From: Amycolatopsis anabasis | GTDB taxonomy: Bacteria > Actinomycetota > Actinomycetes > Mycobacteriales > Pseudonocardiaceae | DNA: 64,000 nucleotides | NCBI RefSeq assembly: GCF_009765355.1 | Contig: NZ_VTHK01000042.1 | Location: 1 to 64,000 of the forward strand | Direction of reading: 5' to 3' | Notes under the pieces: model-generated | What the model saw: the letters and a program-made list of their open reading frames with translations, nothing else | Databases searched by the model: none | What the model was told of the DNA's origin: nothing | Made by a program: the position numbers and the translations under genes | Part shown: in pieces, positions 8,129-17,195 of the stretch | Layout: each line of letters begins with the position of its first letter | How positions within the stretch are numbered: position 1 is the first letter of the stretch

Positions 8129-8926
8129 ATGGTGAGCACGCGAACCACCGGACCCCGCATCCCCGGGATCGCGCTGTTCGGGCAGATCGGCCGGGTGGCC
8201 GCGCTCTTCCTGGACGTCCTGCGCGCGCTTCCCCAGCGACCGTTCCAGGTGCGGGAGTTCCTGCAGCAGGCCTGGTTCTTCGCCAGCGTCACGATCCTGC
8301 CCACCGCGATGGTCTCGATTCCGTTCGGCGCGGTCGTCGCCCTGCAACTGGGTTCGCTGACCCAGCAGATCGGCGCGCAGTCGTTCACCGGTGCGGCCAG
8401 CGCGCTGGCGATCATCCAGCAGGCGAGCCCGCTGGTCACCGCCCTCCTCGTCGCGGGCGCCGGGGGCAGCGCGGTGTGCGCGGACATCGGTTCACGCAAG
8501 ATCCGCGAGGAAATCGACGCGATGGAAGTTCTGGGTGTGAACCCGATTCACCGGCTGATCGTGCCCCGGGTGCTCGCCGCGATGGTGGTGGCCGTCCTGC
8601 TCAACGGCCTGGTCAGCGTGGTGGGCGTCGCGGGCGGGTACGCGTTCAACGTGCTGGTGCAGGGCGGCACCCCCGGCGCCTACCTGGCCAGCTTCAGCGC
8701 GCTCGCCCAGCTGCCCGATCTGGGCATCTCCTCGATCAAGGCACTGCTCTACGGCCTGGTCGCCGGGGTCGTCGCCGCGGATCGCGGGCTCAATCCGGGC
8801 GGTGGCCCCAAAGGCGTCGGGGACGCGGTCAACCAGTCGGTGGTGATCACCTTCCTGGTGCTGTTCCTGATCAACGCGGTGCTCACCGGGATCTATTTAC
8901 AGCTCGTTCCACCGAAGTTGGTGTGA
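8129..8926 (+). CDS. YrbE-type Mce permease, first copy (YrbEA)
   Basis: A 265-residue MlaE/YrbE-family membrane permease with about five or six membrane segments. The conserved family stretch (GAGGSAVCADIGSRKIREEIDAMEVLGVNPI) is present at about 110-145. With YrbEB it should form the membrane part of an Mce ABC-type lipid importer. The energising ATPase (MceG/Mkl) is not encoded in this window, as is usual for actinobacteria. The ATG at 8129 follows a GAGGCGG ribosome binding site; a GTG one codon later is possible. It is the first gene of an eight-gene operon. Confidence 0.93.
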   Translation: MVSTRTTGPRIPGIALFGQIGRVAALFLDVLRALPQRPFQVREFLQQAWFFASVTILPTAMVSIPFGAVVALQLGSLTQQIGAQSFTGAASALAIIQQASPLVTALLVAGAGGSAVCADIGSRKIREEIDAMEVLGVNPIHRLIVPRVLAAMVVAVLLNGLVSVVGVAGGYAFNVLVQGGTPGAYLASFSALAQLPDLGISSIKALLYGLVAGVVAADRGLNPGGGPKGVGDAVNQSVVITFLVLFLINAVLTGIYLQLVPPKLV

Positions 8927-8929
8927 ACC

Positions 8930-9790
8930 GTGTACACAACCAAAACGCCGGTGCCGCCTGTCATCGACCGAGTCCGCCGACTCGCGGCGGGTCCCAGCGG
9001 CGCGCTCGCCGACATGGGCCACCAGTTCGCCTTCTACGGCAAGGTCGTCGCCTGGATTCCCCGGACGCTGCACCGGTACCTGCGGGAAGTGCTGCGGCTG
9101 CTCGCGGAGGTCAGCTTCGGTACCGGCGCGCTCGCGGTCATCGGCGGCACGCTCGGCGTGATGATCGGGATGACCCTGTTCACCGGGACGATCGTCGGCC
9201 TGCAGGGATATTCGGCGCTGAACCAGCTCGGCACCGGGGCGCTCACCGGATTCTTCACCGCCTACTTCAACACTCGCGAGGTCGCGCCGCTTTCGGCCGG
9301 GCTCGCGCTGTCCGCGACGGTCGGCTGCGGATTCACCGCGCAACTGGGCGCGATGCGGATCTCCGAGGAGATCGACGCGCTCGAGGTGATGGGCGTGCCC
9401 AGCCTGCCGTACCTGGTCACCACGCGCGTGCTCGCCGGATTGGCGGCGGTGGTGCCGCTCTACGTGATCGGCCTGTTCACCTCCTACCTCGCCTCGCGCC
9501 AGATCACCGTGTGGATCTACGGCCAGTCGGCGGGCACCTACGACCACTACTTCAACCTGTTCCTGCCGCCGGAGGACGTGCTCTGGTCGTTCGGCAAGGT
9601 GCTGGTGTTCAGCCTGGTGGTGATCATGGGCCACTGCTACTACGGCTACCGCGCCCACGGGGGACCGGCCGGGGTCGGCGTCGCGGTGGGGCGCGCCGTC
9701 CGCACCTCGATCGTCGCGCTGACCGTGCTCGACTTCTTCCTCAGCCTGGCGATCTGGGGCGCCGACACCACGGTGAGGATCGCCGGATGA
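8930..9790 (+). CDS. YrbE-type Mce permease, second copy (YrbEB)
   Basis: A 286-residue MlaE/YrbE permease, paralogue of the preceding gene. It shows the same family core, here CGFTAQLGAMRISEEIDALE then VMGVPSLPYL, and several hydrophobic segments. The GTG start lies 3 nt after the yrbEA stop. The last codon overlaps the next start as ATGA, so the six mce genes are translationally coupled to it. It forms the second half of the transmembrane channel. Confidence 0.93.
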   Translation: MYTTKTPVPPVIDRVRRLAAGPSGALADMGHQFAFYGKVVAWIPRTLHRYLREVLRLLAEVSFGTGALAVIGGTLGVMIGMTLFTGTIVGLQGYSALNQLGTGALTGFFTAYFNTREVAPLSAGLALSATVGCGFTAQLGAMRISEEIDALEVMGVPSLPYLVTTRVLAGLAAVVPLYVIGLFTSYLASRQITVWIYGQSAGTYDHYFNLFLPPEDVLWSFGKVLVFSLVVIMGHCYYGYRAHGGPAGVGVAVGRAVRTSIVALTVLDFFLSLAIWGADTTVRIAG

Positions 9791-11076
9791 TCCGCCGGGC
9801 CCGCTACCACCTGCTCGGGATCGCGTTCCTGACGGCCGTGGCGTCCTTCTTCGCGCTCACGATCGCCCTCTACACCAAGGCGTTCACCCAGCTCGTCGCG
9901 GTGACCGTGCAGACCGACCGGATCGGCAACCAGATGCGCCCCGGTTCGGACGTGAAGGTCCGCGACGTCGTGGTGGGGCAGGTCGCCGGAATCGAATCGG
10001 ACGGGGAGCGCGCGACGTTGTCCCTGGCCTTGGCGCCGGACAAGGCGGCGGCGATCCCGGCGAATGTCACCGCTCGCTTCCTGCCCAAAACCCTTTTCGG
10101 GGAAAGGTTCGTGTCCCTGGAGGTGCCCGAGCGACCGGCTGGAACGCTCACCGACGGCGCGGTGATCGGCCAGGACCGCAGCCGCAACGCGGTGGAGACC
10201 GAGAAGGTTCTCGACGACCTCATGCCGGTGCTGCAGGCGGTCCAGCCGGAGAAGCTGTCCGCCACGTTGAACGCCGTGTCGACCGCGCTGCACGGGCGGG
10301 GTGGCACGCTCGGCGAGACGCTCGGCATGCTCGACGGCTACCTGCGCGAACTCCTGCCCTCGCTCCCGGATCTCACCGCCGTGCTCGCCGACACCGCGCC
10401 GGTGGCCGACCTCTACCACCGCGCCGGACCCGATCTGCTGGCCGCGCTGTCCGATCTGACCACCACCAGCCAGACCATCGCGCGGCAGCGAACCGCCTTG
10501 CAGACCCTGTTCGGCACGGTCACCACCGCGGCGATCGACGTGACGAACTTCGTCGCCGCCAACAAGGAGAACGTCATCCGGCTCGCCGCCGACAGCCGTC
10601 CGGCCGCGGAACTGCTCGCCCGGTACGCGCCGGAGTACCCCTGCCTGCTGCGGCAGATCGCGGACACCGTGCCCCTCGCCGAAGCCGTCACCGGACGCGG
10701 CACCGACCATCCCGGGGTGCTCTCGTTCACCATGGAGATCACCTCCAGCCGCGGCCAGTACCTGCCCGGCCGGGACACCCCGCGCTACGACGACCACCGC
10801 GGCCCGCGCTGCTACGACCTCCCGGCGCCGGGCGAAAAGGCCCCGCCCTACCCGCCCGAGGGCGCCTTCGCCGACGGCGCCTCGAAACCGGCCGTCAAAC
10901 CTTCCGGTGGGGGCGGCGGAGGTTCGGCCGGATCGCTCGCGCATTCCCCCGCGGAACGGGACCTGATCGCCGTGCTGCTGGCGCCCCGGCTCGGCGTGCC
11001 GCCGCGGGACGTGCCCGGCTGGAGCAGCCTCCTGGTCGGACCGCTCTACCGCGGGGCGGAGGTGACCGTGCGATGA
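9787..11076 (+). CDS. MCE-family protein, MceA position
   Basis: A 429-residue Mce protein with an N-terminal membrane anchor (residues about 5-27), then the MCE domain (QMRPGSDVKVRDVVVGQVAGI) and a long helical region. The MCE domains of six different subunits are thought to form a tube that carries lipid across the envelope. The C-terminal third is unusual: a Pro/Gly-rich linker with a run of glycines (about 375-385) before a final helical segment. It is the longest subunit here, as MceA often is. It starts inside the yrbEB stop (ATGA) and ends overlapping the next gene. Confidence 0.9.
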   Translation: MIRRARYHLLGIAFLTAVASFFALTIALYTKAFTQLVAVTVQTDRIGNQMRPGSDVKVRDVVVGQVAGIESDGERATLSLALAPDKAAAIPANVTARFLPKTLFGERFVSLEVPERPAGTLTDGAVIGQDRSRNAVETEKVLDDLMPVLQAVQPEKLSATLNAVSTALHGRGGTLGETLGMLDGYLRELLPSLPDLTAVLADTAPVADLYHRAGPDLLAALSDLTTTSQTIARQRTALQTLFGTVTTAAIDVTNFVAANKENVIRLAADSRPAAELLARYAPEYPCLLRQIADTVPLAEAVTGRGTDHPGVLSFTMEITSSRGQYLPGRDTPRYDDHRGPRCYDLPAPGEKAPPYPPEGAFADGASKPAVKPSGGGGGGSAGSLAHSPAERDLIAVLLAPRLGVPPRDVPGWSSLLVGPLYRGAEVTVR

Positions 11077-12107
11077 GGGGACTCACCGGGCCGGTGCTCA
11101 AACTGGCCGTGTTCGCCGCGGTCACGCTCTTCCTCACCGGTCTGCTCGGGGTGACCGTCGCGAACGTCCATTTCGGACCATCGACGGACTACCGGGCGCA
11201 GTTCAGCGACGTGCTGGGACTCAACGAAGGCGACGACGTACGGATGTCCGGGGTCAAGGTGGGCAAGGTCACCGGCATCAGGACGGCGGATCCGCGGTAC
11301 GCCGAGGTCCGGTTCAGCATCGAGGACGGCCGGCCCATCGCCGCCGACGCGACCGCCGCGTTGCGGTACCGGAACCTGATCGGCCAGCGCTACCTGGCAC
11401 TCGACTCGGACGCGCCGCGACCGGGCGGCGAGCTCGCACCGGGTGGCACGATCCCGGTTTCCCGTACGAAACCCGCGATCAACCTGACCGAGCTGTTCAA
11501 CGGTTTCAAACCTCTTTTCCAGACCCTGAAACCGAACGACGTCAACCAGCTCGCCGGGGAGATCATCCAGGTCCTGCAGGGGGAGGGCGGCACGATCGAC
11601 GGCGTGCTCGCGCACACCGCGTCGCTCACGTCCACTTTGGCCGGTCGGGACCGGGTGATCGGCGCGGTGATCGACAACCTCAACCGGGTGCTGGACACGG
11701 TGAACTCGCGCAGCGCCGAGCTTTCCGGCCTGATCACGCAGACCCAGGCACTCGTCTCCGGACTCGCCGAGCAGCGCGAACCCATCGGCGAGGCGGTGAG
11801 CGGACTCGGGGAACTGGCGGACAGCACGTCCGGCCTGCTCGCCCAGGCCCGCACCCCGCTCAAGGAGAGCATCACCGCGCTCGGCGGGCTCGCCAGGAAC
11901 CTCAACGATTCGGCGCCGCTGGTGGAGCAGTTCCTGCGCACGCTCCCGGAGAAGGCCCGAATCCTGACCCGGGTGGGCAGCTACGGAAGCTGGCTGAACT
12001 TCTACCTGTGCGGGTTCACCGGGGAGATCGGGCTGAACGCCTTCCACGTGAACCTGCCGATCCTGCCCCTGCCCGCCACCACCAGCGCGCCGAGGTGCCG
12101 CCCGTGA
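11073..12107 (+). CDS. MCE-family protein, MceB position
   Basis: A 344-residue Mce subunit with an N-terminal anchor (LKLAVFAAVTLFLTGLLGV), an MCE domain (NEGDDVRMSGVKVGKVTGI) and a helical region rich in evenly spaced hydrophobics. It ends with the conserved GSYGSWLNFYLCGF motif seen in MceB and MceC proteins. It overlaps both neighbours by 4 bp. The role is one ring of the proposed lipid-conducting tube. Confidence 0.92.
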   Translation: MRGLTGPVLKLAVFAAVTLFLTGLLGVTVANVHFGPSTDYRAQFSDVLGLNEGDDVRMSGVKVGKVTGIRTADPRYAEVRFSIEDGRPIAADATAALRYRNLIGQRYLALDSDAPRPGGELAPGGTIPVSRTKPAINLTELFNGFKPLFQTLKPNDVNQLAGEIIQVLQGEGGTIDGVLAHTASLTSTLAGRDRVIGAVIDNLNRVLDTVNSRSAELSGLITQTQALVSGLAEQREPIGEAVSGLGELADSTSGLLAQARTPLKESITALGGLARNLNDSAPLVEQFLRTLPEKARILTRVGSYGSWLNFYLCGFTGEIGLNAFHVNLPILPLPATTSAPRCRP

Positions 12108-13105
12108 AATCCTTCCGCGAACGCAATCTGCCCCTGCTCGGAGTGGTGTCCACCGCGGTGGTCGCGCTCGCCGTGCTGGCCGCGCTCAACGCGGACAAGC
12201 TGCCGTTCCTCGGCGGCGGCACCACCTACGCGGCCGAGTTCGCCGAAGCCGCCGGCCTGGACGATCAGGCGGAGGTGCGGGTCACCGGCGTGAAGGTCGG
12301 CGAAGTGTCCGATGTGGAGCTCGAAGGCGACCACATCCGGGTCGAGTTCACCGTTTCCGGCGTGCCGATCGGCGACCGGACGACCGCATCCATCGAGATC
12401 AAAACCCTGCTGGGCCAGAAGTACGTCTCGCTCAGCCCGGCGGGCGACACGCCGCAGGATCCGGCGGAACCGATTCCCCGCGGGCGAACCCGGGTCCCCT
12501 ACGACCTCGGTTCGGTGGTCAACGATCTGACGAATTCGGTGGGACAGCTGGACAGCGCCCAGCTGGCGCGGAGCTTCCAGGTCATCTCGGACACCTTCGC
12601 CGGCAGCACGGGGCCGGTACGGGAGGCCCTCGACGGGTTGTCCGCGCTGTCCAAGACGATCTCCTCGCGCGACACCGAACTCGCCACCCTGCTGCGCAAC
12701 GCGAGCCAGGTGACCACCACGGTGGCCGATCGGGACGCCGAGTTCCGGCGGTTGCTCACCGACGGCCAGGCGCTGCTCGGGGAGATCCAGTACCGCAAGG
12801 ACGCCATCGGGCGGTTACTCACCGCGACCAGGAACCTCGCCGGTCACCTCAGCGGTGTCGTCGCGGACAACCGGGGCCGCGTCGGACCCGCGCTGACCGA
12901 ACTGGGCCGGGTCACCGATCTGTTGCAGCGCAACCAGGACAATCTCGCCGAGGGGCTGCGGAACTTCGCGCCCCTGGCCCGCACCGGCGTCAACGCGCTG
13001 GGCAACGGGCGCTGGGTGGAGGTCTACCTGTGCGGGCTGCTGCCGCCGAACGTCAACTTCGGACCGCTCTCGATGAACCCGCACGGCTGCCTGGGGGACC
13101 GATGA
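12104..13105 (+). CDS. MCE-family protein, MceC position
   Basis: A 333-residue Mce subunit. The GTG start at 12104 lies in the overlap with mceB; a longer in-frame version would run far back into mceB and lacks support. It has an N-terminal anchor (LPLLGVVSTAVVALAVLAAL), the MCE domain (DDQAEVRVTGVKVGEVSDV) and a C-terminal RWVEVYLCGLLPPNV motif close to that of MceB. It is paralogous to the other five subunits. Confidence 0.92.
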   Translation: MKSFRERNLPLLGVVSTAVVALAVLAALNADKLPFLGGGTTYAAEFAEAAGLDDQAEVRVTGVKVGEVSDVELEGDHIRVEFTVSGVPIGDRTTASIEIKTLLGQKYVSLSPAGDTPQDPAEPIPRGRTRVPYDLGSVVNDLTNSVGQLDSAQLARSFQVISDTFAGSTGPVREALDGLSALSKTISSRDTELATLLRNASQVTTTVADRDAEFRRLLTDGQALLGEIQYRKDAIGRLLTATRNLAGHLSGVVADNRGRVGPALTELGRVTDLLQRNQDNLAEGLRNFAPLARTGVNALGNGRWVEVYLCGLLPPNVNFGPLSMNPHGCLGDR

Positions 13106-14316
13106 CCGCGCGGACCAGAGCGGAACTGTCCGCCTACCGGATCGCGGCGGTCGCCTGCGTCGCGCTGCTGGTCCTGGCGACCGCGCTGTGGTGGCTCACC
13201 CGGGCGGGCGGCGGCACCGCGGTGACCGCGTATTTCGGCAACGCGGTCGGCGTGTACCCGGGTTCGGACGTGCGCGTGCTCGGGATGAAGGTCGGCACGA
13301 TCGACGCGGTCGTACCGCAGGGCCCCCAGGTGAAGGTCGAGATGACCGTCGACGACGGGGTGCGGATCCCGGCGAACGCGAGCGCGGTCGTCGTCGCGCC
13401 GACCCTGGTCAGCGACCGGTACGTGCAGCTCACCCCGGTCTACACCGGCGGCGAGGTGCTGCGGTCGGGGACCGCGATCCAGCGCGACCGCACCGCCACC
13501 CCGGTCGAACTGGACGAGATGACCCGCAGCCTGGAACGGCTCGCCGCCGCGCTCGGGCCCGACGGGGCGAACGCGCGGGGCGCGCTCTCCGGCGCGCTGA
13601 ACACCGGGGCCGCGGTGCTCGACGGCAACGGGCAGCGGCTCGGCGACACCCTCGCGCGGCTCGGCGAGGCGGCCGCGACGCTGGAGAACTCGAAGGGTGA
13701 TCTGTTCGCCACGGTCGACGGGCTGGCCCGGTTCAGCCGGACCCTGGCCGAAAGCGACACGCAACTGCGCGGGCTGTCCGGGCAGCTCGCCGACGTCACC
13801 GGTTTCCTCGCCGGTGAGCGCGAGAACCTGGGCGCGGCGATGGGATCGATCGCCACCGCGCTGACCGAGGTGCACGATTTCCTCGCGGCCAACCGCGGCC
13901 AGATCCAGTCCAATGTAGACAAGTTGACCGGGATCACGCAGGCGCTGGTCGACCAGCGCGGCGCGCTCGCCGAGATCCTCGACGTGGCGCCGCTGGCCGC
14001 CGCGAACTCGATCAACTCCTACGATCCGGCGTCGGGCACCCTGCAGGCCAGGGCGAACCTCAACGAACTCACCAGCCCGCCCGTGCTCATGGTGTGCCAG
14101 TTGCTGCGCCAGGGCGCGCCGGAACAGGTACCCCAATTCCTGTTCGACGCCTGCGAGAAGGTCGCGCCCATCCTGGACGGCACGCTCAAACTGCCGTCGG
14201 TCGCGGAGACCCTGGGCGCGATTCAGGCGGGCAAGCTGCCGCCGTTGCCGCTGCCGCTGGTGCACACCCCGGGTGGCGCCACGATCGTCGCCCCGCCCGA
14301 AGGTGGTGGACCGTGA
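13102..14316 (+). CDS. MCE-family protein, MceD position
   Basis: A 404-residue Mce subunit with an N-terminal anchor (IAAVACVALLVLATALWWL), an MCE domain (GVYPGSDVRVLGMKVGTID) and a helical domain. The C-terminus is proline- and glycine-rich, as in mycobacterial MceD proteins. It overlaps mceC by ATGA and mceE by GTGA. Confidence 0.92.
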   Translation: MTARTRAELSAYRIAAVACVALLVLATALWWLTRAGGGTAVTAYFGNAVGVYPGSDVRVLGMKVGTIDAVVPQGPQVKVEMTVDDGVRIPANASAVVVAPTLVSDRYVQLTPVYTGGEVLRSGTAIQRDRTATPVELDEMTRSLERLAAALGPDGANARGALSGALNTGAAVLDGNGQRLGDTLARLGEAAATLENSKGDLFATVDGLARFSRTLAESDTQLRGLSGQLADVTGFLAGERENLGAAMGSIATALTEVHDFLAANRGQIQSNVDKLTGITQALVDQRGALAEILDVAPLAAANSINSYDPASGTLQARANLNELTSPPVLMVCQLLRQGAPEQVPQFLFDACEKVAPILDGTLKLPSVAETLGAIQAGKLPPLPLPLVHTPGGATIVAPPEGGGP

Positions 14317-15458
14317 GGTGGTCGCTGGTGTGGTGCGCGGTGGCGCTGGCGGCCACCGGGTGCAGTGGCGTCCGCGATCTGACGCTGCCCGGCGGCGCGG
14401 ACGTCGGCGAGCACCCGTACCAGGTGAAGGTGCTGTTCGCCGAGGTCGCGGACCTGGTGCCGCAGGCGGCGGTCAAGGTCAACGACGTTCCGGTCGGGCG
14501 CGTGGACGCCATCTCCCTGGAACGCGACAACCACACCGTCGCGGTGACGGTTTCGCTCAACCGCGCGGTCACGCTCCCGGCGAACGCGACCGGCCGGTTG
14601 CGCCAGTCGAGCCTGCTCGGGGAGAAGTTCGTCGACCTGGCACCGCCTGCCGGGCAGGCGCCCCGGGGCACGCTGACCGACGGGGCGGTGATCGGCCTGG
14701 ATCGCACCGCCAAGAGCACCGAGGTGGAGCAGGTGCTCGGCGCGCTGTCGCTGCTGCTGGGCGGTGGTGGCCTGGAGCAGGCCCAGTCCATCACCGAGGA
14801 ACTGAACGCCGCGATGTCCGGCAACACCGGCCGGATCCGCTCCCTGCTGTCCGATGTGCACACTTTGGCGTCTACTTTGGACGCTCAGCAGGGGAACATC
14901 ACCCGCGCGCTGGACAGCGTGGCGCGGTTGTCCGGCACCCTGGCCGGGCAGCGCGATTCCATCGCGGGCGCGCTGGACCACCTGGCGCCGGGGATGCGGG
15001 TGATCACCGAGCAACGCGATCAGCTCGTCGGCATGCTGCAGGCCCTCGACCGGCTCTCCGCGGTCGCGGTGGACACGGTCGAGAAGAGCCGCGACGATCT
15101 GGTGGCCGATCTGCGCGCGGTCGAGCCCACGCTGCGCAAGCTCGCGGAGGCGGGTGACGCGCTGCCCCGATCGTTGCAGCTGCTGTTCACCTACCCGTTG
15201 CCGGATTCGGTGCTGGACGCGGTGAAAGGCGACTACGTCAACGGTCAGATCAAGGCGGACCTCAAACTCGACGAACTCCTCGGGAACATCACCAGTTCAC
15301 CGCATCCGGTCATCCCGCTGCCCGGGACCACCCCGACCCCGAACCCGGCCGGTGCGGTGCCGCCGATCGCGCCGCCGCTCCCGCTGCCGCCCGTGGGCGG
15401 GAGCCAGGACGGCGGGTTGCTCGGCACCTTGCTCGGTGGCCTGCTGGGAGGTTCGTGA
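14313..15458 (+). CDS. MCE-family lipoprotein, MceE position
   Basis: A 381-residue subunit that begins with a lipoprotein signal peptide: the lipobox ALAATGC puts the lipidated Cys at residue 17. This identifies the MceE (LprK-like) position. The MCE domain follows (VPQAAVKVNDVPVGRVDAI). The C-terminus is a Pro-rich tail ending in Gly/Leu repeats. The GTG at 14313 overlaps the mceD stop; upstream in-frame starts lie inside mceD and would destroy the signal peptide. Confidence 0.93.
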   Translation: MRWSLVWCAVALAATGCSGVRDLTLPGGADVGEHPYQVKVLFAEVADLVPQAAVKVNDVPVGRVDAISLERDNHTVAVTVSLNRAVTLPANATGRLRQSSLLGEKFVDLAPPAGQAPRGTLTDGAVIGLDRTAKSTEVEQVLGALSLLLGGGGLEQAQSITEELNAAMSGNTGRIRSLLSDVHTLASTLDAQQGNITRALDSVARLSGTLAGQRDSIAGALDHLAPGMRVITEQRDQLVGMLQALDRLSAVAVDTVEKSRDDLVADLRAVEPTLRKLAEAGDALPRSLQLLFTYPLPDSVLDAVKGDYVNGQIKADLKLDELLGNITSSPHPVIPLPGTTPTPNPAGAVPPIAPPLPLPPVGGSQDGGLLGTLLGGLLGGS

Positions 15459-16690
15459 TGTTGCTGCGGCGCACCCGGATCCAGATCGCGGTGTTCTTCG
15501 TGATCGCGGTGCTGAGCGTGGGATACGCGGGCTGGCGGTACGCCGGGCTGGACCGGTTGTTCGGACATCGCGGGTACCTGGTTTCGGTGGAACTCACCCG
15601 GGGCGGCGGGATCTTCCCGGGTGCGGACGTCACCTACCGCGGGGTGAGCGTCGGGCGGGTGACCGAGATCCGGCTCACCGGCTCCGGTGTCGAGGCCCGT
15701 CTCGACCTGGATCCGGACGCGCCCCGGGTGCCCGCTTCGGCGAAGGCGGTGGTGGCCAACCGGTCCGCGATCGGGGAGCAGTACCTCGACCTGCGGCCGG
15801 AGGCCGATGGCGCGCCCTTCCTCGGTGACGGGGATCGGATCGCGCAGCGGGAGAGCACCCTGCCGCCCCGGCCCGAACAACTCCTCGCCACCACCGACGC
15901 GCTCCTGACCAGCCTGCCGACCGACTCGCTGCGCACGGTCGTCGACGAGCTGGACAAGGCGTTCTCGGGAAGTGGCCCGGAACTGCAACGCATTCTGGAC
16001 GCGACCGCCGCGTTCCTGCCGACCGCGATCGAGCACTTGCCGCAGACCAAATCGCTGCTGGCCGATGGGCGAACCGTGCTGGCCACCCAACGGGACCTCG
16101 CCGAACCGATCACCACGTTCGGCGGCGACCTGCGAGCCCTGGCCGCCCAGCTCAAGACCTCGGATCCGGATCTGCGCCGCCTCGTCAACGCGAGCCCGCC
16201 GCTGGCCAGGCAGGCGAGCGAGATCCTGGCGCAGTCCGGTTCGGACTTCTCGGTGGTGTTCGCGAACCTCCTCACCACGGCCCAGATCCTGAAGACCCGG
16301 GTGGACGGCCTGGAACAGGGCCTGATCCTCTACCCGTACCTCCCGGTGATCGGCCGGTCGGCCCTCCCCGGCGACGGCACGGCCCACCTCGGCCTGGTGC
16401 TCACCGCGTTCAACCCGCCGTCGTGCACCAAGGGATACGAAGGCACCCGCCACCGCCCCGGATCCGATCTCACCGACGCCGAACCGAACCGGAACGCCTA
16501 CTGCGCCGAACCGCCGGGCAGCCCGATCGGCGTGCGCGGCGCCCAGAACGCCCCCTACGGCGGCGTCCCGCGAGACGTGCCGGTGCCCGCGGCCAGCCAA
16601 CCGGCCACCGACTCCCCGGCCCTGCCGGGAATCCTCGGCTCGGCCCCACCCCTGCTCACCGGCCTGGCCGCCCTGCTGGGCCTGCGCTGA
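15455..16690 (+). CDS. MCE-family protein, MceF position
   Basis: A 411-residue subunit and the last gene of the operon. It has an N-terminal anchor (IQIAVFFVIAVLSVGYAGW), an MCE domain (GIFPGADVTYRGVSVGRVTEI) and a Pro/Ala-rich tail. Translation may begin at GTG 15455 or the ATG at 15458; both overlap the mceE stop. No accessory Mas-type genes follow. Instead, a 505-bp region of short repeats separates it from the next, convergent gene. Confidence 0.92.
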   Translation: MMLLRRTRIQIAVFFVIAVLSVGYAGWRYAGLDRLFGHRGYLVSVELTRGGGIFPGADVTYRGVSVGRVTEIRLTGSGVEARLDLDPDAPRVPASAKAVVANRSAIGEQYLDLRPEADGAPFLGDGDRIAQRESTLPPRPEQLLATTDALLTSLPTDSLRTVVDELDKAFSGSGPELQRILDATAAFLPTAIEHLPQTKSLLADGRTVLATQRDLAEPITTFGGDLRALAAQLKTSDPDLRRLVNASPPLARQASEILAQSGSDFSVVFANLLTTAQILKTRVDGLEQGLILYPYLPVIGRSALPGDGTAHLGLVLTAFNPPSCTKGYEGTRHRPGSDLTDAEPNRNAYCAEPPGSPIGVRGAQNAPYGGVPRDVPVPAASQPATDSPALPGILGSAPPLLTGLAALLGLR

Positions 16691-16696
16691 GCCCGC

Positions 16697-17140
16697 GAGT
16701 TCCCCGTTCGGGCAAGCGAATTGCACACTCAGGTAAGCGAGTTGCACGTTCAGGTTTCCCGGCAGGCCTTCCCGCGCGGTGCTTCGAAGCCCCCCAGTGG
16801 AGTTTTCCAGTGTGGCCGCCCTGTGTCGTGGTGGCTGTGTTCCGGAACGGGGAACTCACTCGACCGAAACGCGGGACACGCGCGACCAGAACGGGGGACT
16901 CGCGGGCAGCTAAGGCCCGCCGCGCGCGAGTTCCCCGTTACGGACGTGCGAGTTCCCCGTTTCGGGCTACCGAGTTGCCCGTTTCGGTAGGCGGATGCCG
17001 CGCCCGGGCTCCCGGCGAGCACGGCGGCGGCGCGCGGTGCGGAGTGTTGCCGAGTGCGCAATTCGCGGTCCTGAACGTGCAATTCGCGTGCCCGAGCGTG
17101 TAACTCGCCTGCCTGAACGTGTAACTCGCGGGCGTTGAAC
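16697..17140. repeat. Clusters of degenerate ~21-bp intergenic repeats
   Basis: The space after the mce operon has no gene. It holds four clusters of short tandem units with a period of about 21-22 bp: 16697-16757 (GCGAGTTCCCCGTTCGG and GCGAATTGCACACTCAGG types), 16840-16910 (the same in inverted orientation, GGAACGGGGAACTC type), 16925-16990 (GCGAGTTCCCCGTTTCGG again) and about 17050-17135 (CCTGAACGTGTAACTCGCG type). The common core is GCGARTT-N3-8-TTCRGG or its complement. A related cluster occurs at 43.58-43.66 kb. Confidence 0.75.
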
Positions 17141-17142
17141 GC

Positions 17143-17182
17143 CGGTGGGGTATGGCGGCCTGCCCGCCGCCATACCCCACCG
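17143..17182. terminator. 17-bp perfect hairpin between convergent genes
   Basis: Left arm 17143-17159 (CGGTGGGGTATGGCGGC) and right arm 17166-17182 are exact reverse complements around a 6-nt loop. It lies 14 bp beyond the stop of the minus-strand DszC-like gene and downstream of the mce operon, so it most likely terminates both transcripts. Confidence 0.75.
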
Positions 17183-17195
17183 TGACCAGAATGGC

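Noticed and set aside
16697..17140. CRISPR array
   Set aside because: Units are degenerate, occur in both orientations and have no unique spacers of constant length; no cas genes nearby.
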